This document shows positions 1 to 8,346 of a stretch of 64,000 bases of DNA, in pieces (within the stretch, counting starts at the first letter, position 1; each line of letters opens with the position of its first letter). The notes under the pieces are model-generated. The model saw only the letters and a program-made list of their open reading frames with translations, searched no databases and had not been told where the DNA came from. The position numbers and the translations under genes are program-made. Source of the DNA: Clostridia bacterium (GTDB lineage Bacteria; Bacillota; Clostridia; Lutisporales; Lutisporaceae); NCBI GenBank assembly GCA_029256325.1, contig JAQSYD010000001.1:1-64000 (forward strand), read 5' to 3'.

Positions 1-935
1 GTCAAATAGGTAGGTGAAACTGTTCTTTGACGGGTTATTGATTTAAAGTCACTATACTTAATAACAATAGATACAGTTTTCCCTCTGTAATTGTTTTGCC
101 TTGCTTCCGTTCCGACTTCCTCTGCTAAATCTAAAAGTATTTTTTCAATATATTTCATATCATTGGTATCTTTTGATAATGTGGTGGAGCGGCTGATAGA
201 TTTGCTATCATGAGCAGTGCTGATAGCTACAGATGAATGATCCATACCATTAGCCAGCTGATATAGCTCCAGTCCGTATTTACCAAAATGCTTTGTTAGT
301 AATGCACGATCTGATCTTGCTAAATCACCAATTTTGTAAATGCCCATTTTTTGAAGCTTTTGCTCCGTTTGCTTCCCTATTCCGTACATTTCTCTTACAG
401 CTAAATGCCAAAGCTTTTCTGAGATATCCTTTATCCATATTTCTGTGATACCAAGGGGTTTCTTTCTTTCAGAAGCCATTTTAGCTAAAAATCTATTTTC
501 TGATATTCCTATTGAACACCATAAGTCCAGTTCATTCTGTATATCTGTCATTATTTTTTGTGCGATTGCAACAGGTTCACCAAATAAAGCTTCGCAGCCC
601 GTCATGTCCAGCCATGCCTCATCAATGCTGTTTATCTGAACAATTGGGGTATATCTGCTTAAGATCCCCATAACCTTTTCGGACATCTTTTGATAATATG
701 CGTGATCCGGAGGAACAAAAACGATGCCTGGACATAGCTTTTTTGCTTCATGGAGTACCATTGTGGTTTTAACCCCGAAGCTTCTTGCCTCATAGTTTGC
801 AGTAAGAATAATACCCGAACGATTCTTCGGATCACCGGCTACAGCAGCAGGTTTTCCCTTCAGCTCAGGATTTCGCGCCATTTCACAACTGATGTAAAAC
901 GCATTCATATCTACTAAAAATATCACTTTTTTCAT
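1..935 (-). CDS. dinB: Y-family DNA polymerase IV, C-terminus cut by window edge
   Basis: Error-prone translesion DNA polymerase of the Y family. The start is the ATG at 935, and about 311 residues are visible before the reading frame runs off the window, so the little-finger domain is incomplete. The N-terminus reads VDMNAFYIS (metal-binding Asp9, probable steric gate Tyr14). The catalytic acidic pair sits in SIDEAWLD, near residue 102. An HhH-like segment MYGIGKQTEQKLQKMG follows. Asn11 replaces the second Asp usual in VDMD, but that position is not a metal ligand. The gene lies 26 bases after scpB and is probably the last gene of the M50 peptidase-trpS-scpA-scpB transcript. The ribosome binding site is weak. 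Confidence 0.93.
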   Translation of the reverse strand, partial: MKKVIFLVDMNAFYISCEMARNPELKGKPAAVAGDPKNRSGIILTANYEARSFGVKTTMVLHEAKKLCPGIVFVPPDHAYYQKMSEKVMGILSRYTPIVQINSIDEAWLDMTGCEALFGEPVAIAQKIMTDIQNELDLWCSIGISENRFLAKMASERKKPLGITEIWIKDISEKLWHLAVREMYGIGKQTEQKLQKMGIYKIGDLARSDRALLTKHFGKYGLELYQLANGMDHSSVAISTAHDSKSISRSTTLSKDTNDMKYIEKILLDLAEEVGTEARQNNYRGKTVSIVIKYSDFKSITRQRTVSPTYL

Positions 936-961
936 ACTACCTACACCACTTTAATATATAT

Positions 962-1489
962 TTATGCCTCTTCAGCACTGGTTTCCTGAAGAGGTGGCAG
1001 TTCCTGCAGATTTTTAAGCCCAAAAAGTTTTAAAAAGTTGTCTGTAGTGCAGTAAATCATAGGTCTACCAGGAGAATCCAACCTTCCAGCTTCAAAAATC
1101 AATTCTTTATCCTGCAATCGGGATATACTGCTTTCAGATTTTACCCCTCTTATATAATCAATTTGTGCTTTGGTAATGGGCTGCTTATACGCAACAATCG
1201 ATAATGTTTCCAAAGCAGCTTGAGACAGTCCTTGCCTTGTTTGTGGCTTTACTAGTCTTTCTATGTACTCATAATGCTCAGGTCTTGTACAATACTGATA
1301 GCTGCTGTTAACCTCAATAATCTGTATTCCTCTTTTATCTTCATTGTAGGTATCCATCATTTGATTGATAATCTTCTTAACCGTGCTTTCGTCAATAGCA
1401 AGGACATGAGAAAGTTCTTTTAGTGAAACAGCATCCCCGGCTACATATAATAAGCCTTCAATAACTGATTTAATTTCTTTTATATCCAT
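962..1489 (-). CDS. scpB: Segregation and condensation protein B
   Basis: Subunit of the SMC-ScpA-ScpB condensin complex, which compacts and segregates the nucleoid. The product has 175 residues, close to the family norm. Its two winged-helix regions are visible as IEGLLYVAGDAVSLKELS near the N-terminus and QAALETLSIVAYKQPITKAQI near residues 88-110. The ATG at 1489 follows a GAGGT site. The gene starts 10 bases after the scpA stop, and the two are surely co-translated. The C-terminal tail (LPPLQETSAEEA) is short and acidic. Confidence 0.96.
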   Translation of the reverse strand: MDIKEIKSVIEGLLYVAGDAVSLKELSHVLAIDESTVKKIINQMMDTYNEDKRGIQIIEVNSSYQYCTRPEHYEYIERLVKPQTRQGLSQAALETLSIVAYKQPITKAQIDYIRGVKSESSISRLQDKELIFEAGRLDSPGRPMIYCTTDNFLKLFGLKNLQELPPLQETSAEEA

Positions 1490-1499
1490 ATTAAATACC

Positions 1500-2231
1500 T
1501 CAGCTATTTGATTTTTTTCGTTTTACTAATATTCTATCAAAGCTCATATACTGCTGAACAGTAATCAACTTTCGCTTAACCAATTCAAGAATGGCTAAAA
1601 AGGTCACTATTACTTCATATTTGTCAGCGTTTTTATCAAACAATTCTTCAAAATAAAAAACGGATTTACCAACTAAAAGTCTTGATATTTCTTTGATTTT
1701 ATCATCAACTGTAAATACTTCTCTATGAATTTCTCTGACCTTTCTCTTAGAACTTGTACTATTTTTTTGTATAATTGAATTTAAGGTTTTCGCAAGCAAA
1801 TCTGCTGATACACCGGTAATTGAAGTAAAATCAGATAAATAGTCCTCAATAGGTTCAGGACTCTTGTAAAAAACCTTTTCATATATCTCAAACTTATCCT
1901 TAAGCAGCAAGGTAAATTCCTTGTACTTCTTGTACTCGATAAGTTTTTGAACAAGCTCTTCTCTCGGATCGATTTCTTGGGTTGGGTTGTCCTCTTTTTT
2001 GGGCTTTGGCAACAGCATTTTTGATTTGATTTCAACCAAAGTAGCCGCCATGACCAAGAATTCACTGGCAACCTCCAAATCCATTTTCTGCATGAACTCC
2101 AAATATTCAAGGTATTGCTGTGCAATTTCTGATATTGGAATATCGTATATGTCCACTTCTGCCTTTTCAATAAGGTGCAATAGCAGGTCTAGAGGTCCTT
2201 CAAAATTCTCAAGCTTAAATTTAATAGACAT
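1500..2231 (-). CDS. scpA: Segregation and condensation protein A (kleisin)
   Basis: Kleisin subunit bridging the SMC heads with ScpB. The product has 243 residues. The N-terminal domain carries the signature FEGPLDLLLHLIEKAEVDIYDIPI (residues about 9-32). The C-terminal winged helix ends ILELVKRKLITVQQY. The ATG at 2231 lies 6 bases after the trpS stop, and its GGAG site is inside the end of trpS, which indicates translational coupling. Synteny with scpB directly downstream supports the call. Confidence 0.97.
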   Translation of the reverse strand: MSIKFKLENFEGPLDLLLHLIEKAEVDIYDIPISEIAQQYLEYLEFMQKMDLEVASEFLVMAATLVEIKSKMLLPKPKKEDNPTQEIDPREELVQKLIEYKKYKEFTLLLKDKFEIYEKVFYKSPEPIEDYLSDFTSITGVSADLLAKTLNSIIQKNSTSSKRKVREIHREVFTVDDKIKEISRLLVGKSVFYFEELFDKNADKYEVIVTFLAILELVKRKLITVQQYMSFDRILVKRKKSNS

Positions 2232-2237
2232 GCTCAG

Positions 2238-3230
2238 CTACTCCAATTCCAGCATATTCATTTTATCATAAACCTCTGATATTGTTTGCTTTGCCACAAC
2301 CTTAGCTGCAGCAGTCCCAGTTTTTAAAATATCTATTATTTTGCTTTTATCTTCTAAAAGCTTTATTCGTCTTTCATACATAGGTGCCATATAAGCAACA
2401 ATATTATCCGCAAGAAGCTTCTTACACTGTACACAGCCTATGGTTCCAGCCTTGCAGTTCTCTTCTACCTCTTGTACGATGCCCTCTGAGAATACCTTGT
2501 GAAATGCATAAACAGAGCATATGTACGGGTTGCCTGGATCTGTCTTTCTAATTCTTTGTGGGTCAGTTATCATTGTCTTTACCTTTTCTCTGATTAAATC
2601 AGGAGAATCCGAAAGTGCAATGGTGTTTTCGTAGCTCTTGCTCATTTTTCTACCATCTAAACCTGGCAATAGTTTTATTTGATTCATTTTCGCCATGGGC
2701 TCAGGGAAGGTCTCTCCATACATGTAGTTAAACCTTCTTGCAATTTCTCTTGCAAGCTCTAAATGAGGCAGCTGGTCTTCGCCAACAGGTACAACATCTG
2801 CTTTATGTATCAATATATCAGCAGCCTGCAAATTTGGGTAACCTAAGAACCCATAGGTTGCTATATTCTTTTCCTTAAGCTGCTGCATTTGATCCTTATA
2901 GGTAGGACATCTTTCCAACCAGGAAAGCGGTACGATCATAGACAGTAATAAATGCAAATCTGCGATCTCTTTTACTGCTGACTGTACGAAAATTGTAGAT
3001 CTCTCAGGGTCTAGTCCTGCACTTATCCAATCTACTGCGATGTTTATGATATTATCCTTCAGGTCCTTTGTATCTTCATAGCCTGTTGTCAGCGCGTGCC
3101 AATCAACAATAGAAAAGAAACAGTCATAGTCATTTTGAAGCTTTACCCAATTCTCTAAAGCTCCAAAATAGTTGCCAAGATGCAAATAACCTGTTGGTCT
3201 CATTCCACTCATAATTCTCTGTTTTGCCAT
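2238..3230 (-). CDS. trpS: Tryptophanyl-tRNA synthetase
   Basis: Class I aminoacyl-tRNA synthetase charging tRNA-Trp. The product has 330 residues, a normal length. The HIGH-type motif is GYLHLGN at residues 14-20 and the KMSKS motif is exact at 195-199 (DGRKMSKSYENT). The ATG has a strong AGGAGGG site 6 bases upstream. No T-box leader is possible directly upstream, because the M50 peptidase gene ends only 14 bases before the start, so expression depends on the promoter ahead of that gene. Confidence 0.98.
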   Translation of the reverse strand: MAKQRIMSGMRPTGYLHLGNYFGALENWVKLQNDYDCFFSIVDWHALTTGYEDTKDLKDNIINIAVDWISAGLDPERSTIFVQSAVKEIADLHLLLSMIVPLSWLERCPTYKDQMQQLKEKNIATYGFLGYPNLQAADILIHKADVVPVGEDQLPHLELAREIARRFNYMYGETFPEPMAKMNQIKLLPGLDGRKMSKSYENTIALSDSPDLIREKVKTMITDPQRIRKTDPGNPYICSVYAFHKVFSEGIVQEVEENCKAGTIGCVQCKKLLADNIVAYMAPMYERRIKLLEDKSKIIDILKTGTAAAKVVAKQTISEVYDKMNMLELE

Positions 3231-3244
3231 ATGTAACCCTCCTA

Positions 3245-3883
3245 TTAGTAAAACAATGAAATAATATTTATAACAAGGCCTTGTAGTAAAGTTGAAGTTC
3301 CTCTAAATAGAGGATCTAAGATATAATTCAACGACTTCGTAACTAAAAGCATTAATAAGATTAGATGAGAATATCGTTCTAATCCATATAATTTCCCCTC
3401 AAGCTGTCCAGGCAATACACTAGCCAATATCTTAGAACCATCCAAAGGCGGTATTGGCAGTAAATTAAATATAAATAAGCTTACATTAACAGAATATATA
3501 CCAATGACGATATCTAACAAAATCTGGTTATCCCATTGAAAAATCTGAAAGCTAAATACGACAAATAGAGTAATAAAAGCAAGAAGAAGATTCATGAGTG
3601 GGCCTGCCAGGGATACAATGATTGTTCCAATTCTTCTTTTTTTAAAGCTCCAAGGGTTAATGGGCACAGGCTTAGCCCAACCAAATCCAGCTAAGAGCAA
3701 AGTTAAAAACCCTAAAATGTCAATATGTGCTCTAGGATTTAATGTCAGTCTTCCTGCATTTTTAGCGGTTTGATCTCCCATAAAATACGCTGCTAATCCA
3801 TGTGAAAATTCATGGAAGGAAAGACCTATAAAAACACCGGGTAAATAGTAAAGCTTATCAATAATCCAACTAAAATCGTTCAT
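3245..3883 (-). CDS. Site-2 (M50) family intramembrane metalloprotease
   Basis: Membrane zinc protease of the rhomboid-unlike S2P/M50 type (the YwhC/FtsH-independent group). The HExxH motif is FHEFSHG at residues 23-29. A second conserved motif, NLLPIPPLDG, holds the third metal-ligand Asp. Four or five hydrophobic segments fill the 212 residues. I place the start at 3883 because GGAGGAAATC directly precedes that ATG, whereas the longer reading frame to 3931 has no such site. It heads the trpS-scpA-scpB-dinB operon. The substrate is unknown; members of this subgroup are widespread in Clostridia without an assigned target. Confidence 0.9.
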   Translation of the reverse strand: MNDFSWIIDKLYYLPGVFIGLSFHEFSHGLAAYFMGDQTAKNAGRLTLNPRAHIDILGFLTLLLAGFGWAKPVPINPWSFKKRRIGTIIVSLAGPLMNLLLAFITLFVVFSFQIFQWDNQILLDIVIGIYSVNVSLFIFNLLPIPPLDGSKILASVLPGQLEGKLYGLERYSHLILLMLLVTKSLNYILDPLFRGTSTLLQGLVINIISLFY

Positions 3884-3911
3884 GATTTCCTCCAATTTCG
3901 ATTCTATATGA

Positions 3912-3942
3912 ATTATAGCATAAAATGCCAAAGTACTGCAAA
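3912..3942 (-). promoter_or_regulatory. Probable sigma-A promoter of the M50 peptidase-trpS-scpAB operon
   Basis: On the minus strand an extended -10 TGCTATAAT (TATAAT at 3912-3917) lies 18-19 bases from a weak -35 (TTTGCA, 3937-3942). The start codon is at 3883, giving a short leader with a consensus ribosome binding site. Confidence 0.55.
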
Positions 3943-3950
3943 GTCATAAT

Positions 3951-3978
3951 TAAGGGTAATGCAATTGCATTACCCTTA
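3951..3978. terminator. Perfect 28-base palindrome after dacF
   Basis: A perfect inverted repeat of 14-base arms (TAAGGGTAATGCAA and its complement) starts 16 bases after the dacF stop. It can form a 12-bp stem with an AATT loop. No clear T-run follows on either strand, so it is either a weak or Rho-assisted terminator of dacF or an operator just upstream of the next promoter. Confidence 0.5.
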
Positions 3979-3993
3979 TATTTCATGATTTGT

Positions 3994-5184
3994 TTACTTA
4001 CTGGTACCGAACCAATATTCCAACGATTTCCTCAGGTTTACAATGAAGGATGATTTTTCTACATCACTGCTTGATACCAATGGAAACTTCGCCAATTCCT
4101 TATCATCTTTGTATAAGATCATTTCTCCTATTTGCTGATCCTTTTTAATAGGGGCAACCACCATTTCCGGGAGACTGATTTCATTTCTGACGCTCTTTTC
4201 TTCACCTTTTTTAATCAATACACTAATTTCGCTGTTGCTAACGACTTTAATATTGTTTTTGTCCCCTTTGGATACCGGAAGCTCTTTAATAACATCGCCA
4301 CTTTTAGCAACTGAATAATTAGAGTAATTTGCAAAACCATAATCCAAGAGCTTTTTCGATTCTTTTGTTCTGATCGGTACATCTGGTGCTCCCATAATTA
4401 CGCTTATTAAACGAAGATTATTTTTCTTTGCAGTTACTGATATGCAATACATCGCTTGTCGTGTATAGCCTGTTTTAATACCATCTATAAACCCTTGATA
4501 GAATCTTACCATTTTATTTTTATTTGTTAAAGATCTCAACACATCGTTATTTTTGCCTACATATACGTCAACCATATACTTAGATATATAATCAAAAATC
4601 TTTTGATGCTTTATAAGTTCTCTTGACATAACGGCAATATCATAAGCAGATGTAACATGACCATCTTCATGTAATCCATTGGCGTTCATAAAATTCGTAT
4701 CATTCATTCCCAATTCTTTTGCTCTTTTGTTCATAAGCTTAACAAACTCATCTTCACTGCCTGATATGTATTCACCAATTGCGATACATGCATCATTTGC
4801 CGATTCTACAGCAATACCCAATAGTAGTTCGTGAACAGTTCTTACTTCCCCTGCTTCCAATAAAAGCCTAGTCCCCTCTGTGCTTTTACTTTCTGCCTGC
4901 TTACTGATGGTTACTTTATCCTCATAATTAATCTTTCCTGAATCCAACGCTTCCATCGTTAAAAGCATAGTCATTATTTTGGTAACACTAGCTGGAGGAA
5001 GCTTTTCATGAGGATTTTTTTCAACAATTACTTCACCGGATGCTGCATCAACCAATATGGCAGACTTGCAATTGAGATCCATACCGTCAGCATTGAGTAT
5101 GGATATATTGCCAAGTATTAAAATGATGGACAAAAAGGTGCATAATATAAGTCTGGTTATATTATTATTTTTTAGCCTTCTCAT
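3994..5184 (-). CDS. dacF: D-alanyl-D-alanine carboxypeptidase (DacF-type PBP5 family)
   Basis: Low-molecular-weight penicillin-binding protein that trims the terminal D-Ala of peptidoglycan stem peptides. A signal peptide occupies residues about 8-32. The active-site motifs are complete: SVTK 66-69, SAN 128-130 and KTG 237-239. The start is the ATG at 5184, preceded by AGGAGGATTGTT; an upstream in-frame ATG at 5205 lacks a site. Length is 396 residues. The order xerD-deoB-pnp-dacF is also seen around dacF in Bacillus, where the gene belongs to the forespore regulon. I see no convincing sigma-F promoter here, so its timing is uncertain. Confidence 0.94.
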   Translation of the reverse strand: MRRLKNNNITRLILCTFLSIILILGNISILNADGMDLNCKSAILVDAASGEVIVEKNPHEKLPPASVTKIMTMLLTMEALDSGKINYEDKVTISKQAESKSTEGTRLLLEAGEVRTVHELLLGIAVESANDACIAIGEYISGSEDEFVKLMNKRAKELGMNDTNFMNANGLHEDGHVTSAYDIAVMSRELIKHQKIFDYISKYMVDVYVGKNNDVLRSLTNKNKMVRFYQGFIDGIKTGYTRQAMYCISVTAKKNNLRLISVIMGAPDVPIRTKESKKLLDYGFANYSNYSVAKSGDVIKELPVSKGDKNNIKVVSNSEISVLIKKGEEKSVRNEISLPEMVVAPIKKDQQIGEMILYKDDKELAKFPLVSSSDVEKSSFIVNLRKSLEYWFGTSK

Positions 5185-5292
5185 AACAATCCTCCTATAT
5201 TTCATTTGCCATTATGTTGCCCTTTAAGGAGATTTGTTATTCTTTTTAAAGCTTCTAACAGCTAGGCTTAAAATTTGAATTATTGTTAAAAA

Positions 5293-5330
5293 ATAGAAAA
5301 AAGCTGCTTTATGTAAACATAAGCAGCTTT
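5293..5330 (-). terminator. Rho-independent terminator after pdp
   Basis: AAAGCTGCTTTATG (5300-5313) pairs with CATAAGCAGCTTT (5318-5330) with one bulged base and a TAAA loop. On the minus strand it is followed by a T-rich tract. It closes the nucleoside salvage operon. Confidence 0.8.
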
Positions 5331-5335
5331 GAAGT

Positions 5336-6661
5336 CTAATATTTATGTATACCCTCTTTATCCACCTTGCCAAATATCAAGAGGCGCTTATCAGGAATTT
5401 CCATTGATATATCATAAGCTTCTATCAGCTTCTCCGTACATTCTTCTAGCTTTAACATATCATTTATATGTACCTTTGCAAGAATATCGCCTTTAGAAAT
5501 CTTATCTCCCACTTTTTTGATTAGTAAAATTCCCACGGAATAATCAATAGGGGATTCCTTCGTTTCTCTACCTGCACCTATTACAAGAGCAGCTCTTCCT
5601 ACTTCCTCTGCATCAATTCCATGCACATAGCCCTCTGTTTCAGCTGTTATATCTACAATATGCTTCGCCTGAGGCAGCAAATCCGGATCATCTATCTGTG
5701 AACAATTGCCATACTGCGCTTTCACCATATCCTTAAGCTTTTCTATTGCTGTACCATCTTTTATAGTCCTGCCAAGTATTTCCCTGGCTTCCTCCATATT
5801 TGATGTACGACCGCCTACAACTAGCATCGCTGCTCCCAATTCAATACAAAGGTGCAGCAGATCCTCCGGGCCATGGCCCTTTAGCGTTGCCACTGCTTCT
5901 TGAACCTCCAGAGAATTGCCTACCGCGTAGCCAAGTGGTTCATTCATTTCAGTGATCATAGCAATAACATTCTTATTTAAATTTGTACCGATATCTACCA
6001 TTTCCTTAGCAAGTACAAAGCTGTCATCTATCGTCTTCATAAATGCACCGCTGCCTGTCTTAACATCTAGGACAATGGCATCCGCTCCTGATGCAAGCTT
6101 CTTGCTCATGATGCTGCTGGCTATGAGTGATACATTATCAACCGTTGCCGTTACATCTCTCAACGCATAAAGCTTCTTGTCAGCCGGCGCCAAATCTCCT
6201 GTCTGACCGCAGACCGCTATTTTAATTTCATTTACATTCTTAATAAAATGATCAAGCTGCAAATCTACGCGAAAGCCTTCTATGGATTCCAGTTTGTCCA
6301 AGGTACCTCCTGTATGTCCGAGACCTCTACCGGACATTTTGGCAACAGGAACACCTGCAGCAGCCACCATTGGAGCTAATACAAGAGTAGTTTTATCACC
6401 AACGCCTCCAGTACTATGCTTATCTACCTTGATCCCCTTAATGGAGGATAAATCGATTGTTGTCCCGGAATGAACCATGGACAAAGTCAATTCAGCAGTC
6501 TCTCGTTTATTCATCCCTTGAAAATAAATAGCCATTAATAGTGCAGAAGCCTGATAGTCAGGAATTGTACCCTTTGTATAACCTTGAATAAAGAAATCAA
6601 TTTCCTCCTTCGTCAGCTCTTCACCATTTCTTTTTTTAAATATAATGTCATACATTCTCAT
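5336..6661 (-). CDS. pdp: Pyrimidine-nucleoside phosphorylase
   Basis: Phosphorolysis of uridine, deoxyuridine and thymidine to base and (deoxy)ribose 1-phosphate. The product has 441 residues. The family signature KHSTGGVGDKTT is at 81-92, followed by SGRGLGHTGGTLDKLE, and the C-terminal domain ends with GDILAKVH. The ATG at 6661 overlaps the stop of the upstream phosphorylase gene by one base (TAATG), so translation is coupled. It belongs to the deoB-punA operon, which together channels nucleoside sugars to pentose or deoxyribose 5-phosphate. Confidence 0.96.
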   Translation of the reverse strand: MRMYDIIFKKRNGEELTKEEIDFFIQGYTKGTIPDYQASALLMAIYFQGMNKRETAELTLSMVHSGTTIDLSSIKGIKVDKHSTGGVGDKTTLVLAPMVAAAGVPVAKMSGRGLGHTGGTLDKLESIEGFRVDLQLDHFIKNVNEIKIAVCGQTGDLAPADKKLYALRDVTATVDNVSLIASSIMSKKLASGADAIVLDVKTGSGAFMKTIDDSFVLAKEMVDIGTNLNKNVIAMITEMNEPLGYAVGNSLEVQEAVATLKGHGPEDLLHLCIELGAAMLVVGGRTSNMEEAREILGRTIKDGTAIEKLKDMVKAQYGNCSQIDDPDLLPQAKHIVDITAETEGYVHGIDAEEVGRAALVIGAGRETKESPIDYSVGILLIKKVGDKISKGDILAKVHINDMLKLEECTEKLIEAYDISMEIPDKRLLIFGKVDKEGIHKY

Positions 6662-7485
6662 TACAGCTGCACCTCTTTAATAAATTGCTTCAGTAATGAG
6701 ACAAATTTCGGTTTTACTCCCTCCGCCACTTTTACAATTTCTTCATGGCTAGGTGAAGTCATGGTATCAGGAATAGCCATATCTGTGATACAAGATACAC
6801 CTACTACCTTTAAGCCTGAGTGCCTGGCAACCATACATTCAGGTATTGTTGACATGCCAACTGTATCTGCGCCTATTGCGATAAGCATCCTAAGCTCAGC
6901 CTTGCTGTTATAGTTCGGTCCACTAATGGCACAATAAACTCCCTTTTGCAGCGTTGTATTTTGTTTTCTTGCAATTGCTTCCAAGTGATCTATGTATTCT
7001 CTGTTGTAAACTTCAGACATATCAGGAAATCTTGGTCCAAATTCCTCCAGGTTAGCACCGATAAGAGGGTTGGAGCCCATCATGTTGATATGATCCGTAA
7101 TAGCCATGATATCACCAGCCTTAAAGGCGGGATTCAGACCACCACACGCATTGCTTGCAAGAAGCAGTTTAATACCTAATACCTTCATTGCTCTAACCGG
7201 CAAAGTGATGTCCTGCATTGAATAACCTTCGTAATAATGGAATCTTCCTTGCATTGCTATTACTTTTTTACCTTCCAAAGTTCCAACCAATAATCTGCCT
7301 GCATGACCTATTACCGTGGAAACAGGGAATTCAGGGATATCCTTGTATTCAATAACAATTGGATTTTCTATATGCTCAGCTAGGGAACCCAGCCCAGTGC
7401 CAAGTATTATACCTATTTCAGGCTCAAAATCTATTTTACTTTTAATAAAGTCAGCAGCTTTATTGATTCTTTCTAGATAATTCAT
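6661..7485 (-). CDS. Purine nucleoside phosphorylase paralog with MTAP-like specificity residues
   Basis: Trimeric PNP/MTAP-family phosphorylase of 274 residues. Phosphate-binding elements are intact (GTGLGS near 29-34, GHAGR 60-64, QGRFHYYEGY). Compared with its neighbour, two base-recognition sites differ: GPNYNSKAE (189-197) has Asn where 6-oxopurine PNPs carry the Glu of an ET.AE motif, and CITDMA (232-237) has Asp235 where they carry Asn. From the family, these changes favour 6-aminopurine or methylthioadenosine-type substrates, but that is inference. The gene lies 17 bases after the punA copy. Confidence 0.85.
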   Translation of the reverse strand: MNYLERINKAADFIKSKIDFEPEIGIILGTGLGSLAEHIENPIVIEYKDIPEFPVSTVIGHAGRLLVGTLEGKKVIAMQGRFHYYEGYSMQDITLPVRAMKVLGIKLLLASNACGGLNPAFKAGDIMAITDHINMMGSNPLIGANLEEFGPRFPDMSEVYNREYIDHLEAIARKQNTTLQKGVYCAISGPNYNSKAELRMLIAIGADTVGMSTIPECMVARHSGLKVVGVSCITDMAIPDTMTSPSHEEIVKVAEGVKPKFVSLLKQFIKEVQL

Positions 7486-7502
7486 AAAATTACTCTCCGA
7501 TT

Positions 7503-8330
7503 CTATATATTTTGAACAATTTCTTTTACAAGGGTGACAAATTTTGCCTTAACCTTTTCAGCCGTATCCATTACCTCTTGATGGTTCAGCGGTTGGTCTA
7601 GTATGCCTGCTGCCATATTGGTTATGCAGGAAATGCCTAGTACCTTCATGCCGCAATGATTTGCAGCCATTACTTCAGGTACTGTTGACATGCCTACCGC
7701 ATCACCGCCTAAGACTCTGCTCATGCGTATTTCAGCTGGAGTTTCATAATTAGGACCTGTAAACATCATATAGACACCTTCTTGAACTGCAATACCATTT
7801 CTGTCTGCACAGTTCTTCGCAATGTTCATAAGCTCTTTATTAAATGCATTGGACATATCAGGAAATCTTGGTCCAAACTCCTCAATATTTTTTCCCATCA
7901 ATGGATTGGTGCCTGCAAAATTTATATGATCCTTTATCAGCATCAAATCTCCCGGTGTAAAGCTCTTGTTCACGCCACCCGCTGCATTGGTTACGATAAG
8001 CTTACTTATTCCAAGTGCTTTCATTACCCAAACAGGAAAAACAACCTCTTGCATTTTGTAGCCTTCATAGAAGTGAAATCTGCCTTGCATTACGGCTACC
8101 TTTTTATTGTTCAAGGTGCCGAATATAAAGCGGCTTTTGTGTCCTTCAACGGTGGAAATCGGAAAGTTCGGTATATCACTGTAATTGATTATTATTTTGT
8201 TTTCTACTTCTTCCCCCATAACGCCTAAACCAGAACCAAGGATCAGACCTATCTCAGGCATAAAATCTACCTGTTTTCTTATGTAGTCCCTTGCTTCATT
8301 AATTTTTAAAATCAAATTACTATCTGCCAT
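7503..8330 (-). CDS. punA: Purine nucleoside phosphorylase (6-oxopurine type)
   Basis: Phosphorolysis of inosine and guanosine to the free base and (deoxy)ribose 1-phosphate. The product has 275 residues of the trimeric PNP-II type. The canonical motifs are present: GSGLG 32-36, EGHKSR 62-67, GPNYETPAE 192-200 with the base-binding Glu196, and CITNMA with Asn238. It shares the whole fold with the downstream paralog, pointing to tandem duplication followed by divergence. It follows deoB by 16 bases, in an operon whose products interconvert ribose 1-phosphate and ribose 5-phosphate. Confidence 0.93.
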   Translation of the reverse strand: MADSNLILKINEARDYIRKQVDFMPEIGLILGSGLGVMGEEVENKIIINYSDIPNFPISTVEGHKSRFIFGTLNNKKVAVMQGRFHFYEGYKMQEVVFPVWVMKALGISKLIVTNAAGGVNKSFTPGDLMLIKDHINFAGTNPLMGKNIEEFGPRFPDMSNAFNKELMNIAKNCADRNGIAVQEGVYMMFTGPNYETPAEIRMSRVLGGDAVGMSTVPEVMAANHCGMKVLGISCITNMAAGILDQPLNHQEVMDTAEKVKAKFVTLVKEIVQNI

Positions 8331-8346
8331 TATTTTGCTCCTTCTT

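Noticed and set aside
1781-2170. Long overlapping frame on the minus strand inside scpA
   Set aside because: It is out of frame with scpA, rich in Trp and Arg, and lacks a ribosome binding site; a chance shadow.
2238-3230. T-box leader for trpS
   Set aside because: Only 14 bases separate trpS from the gene before, too little for a T-box.
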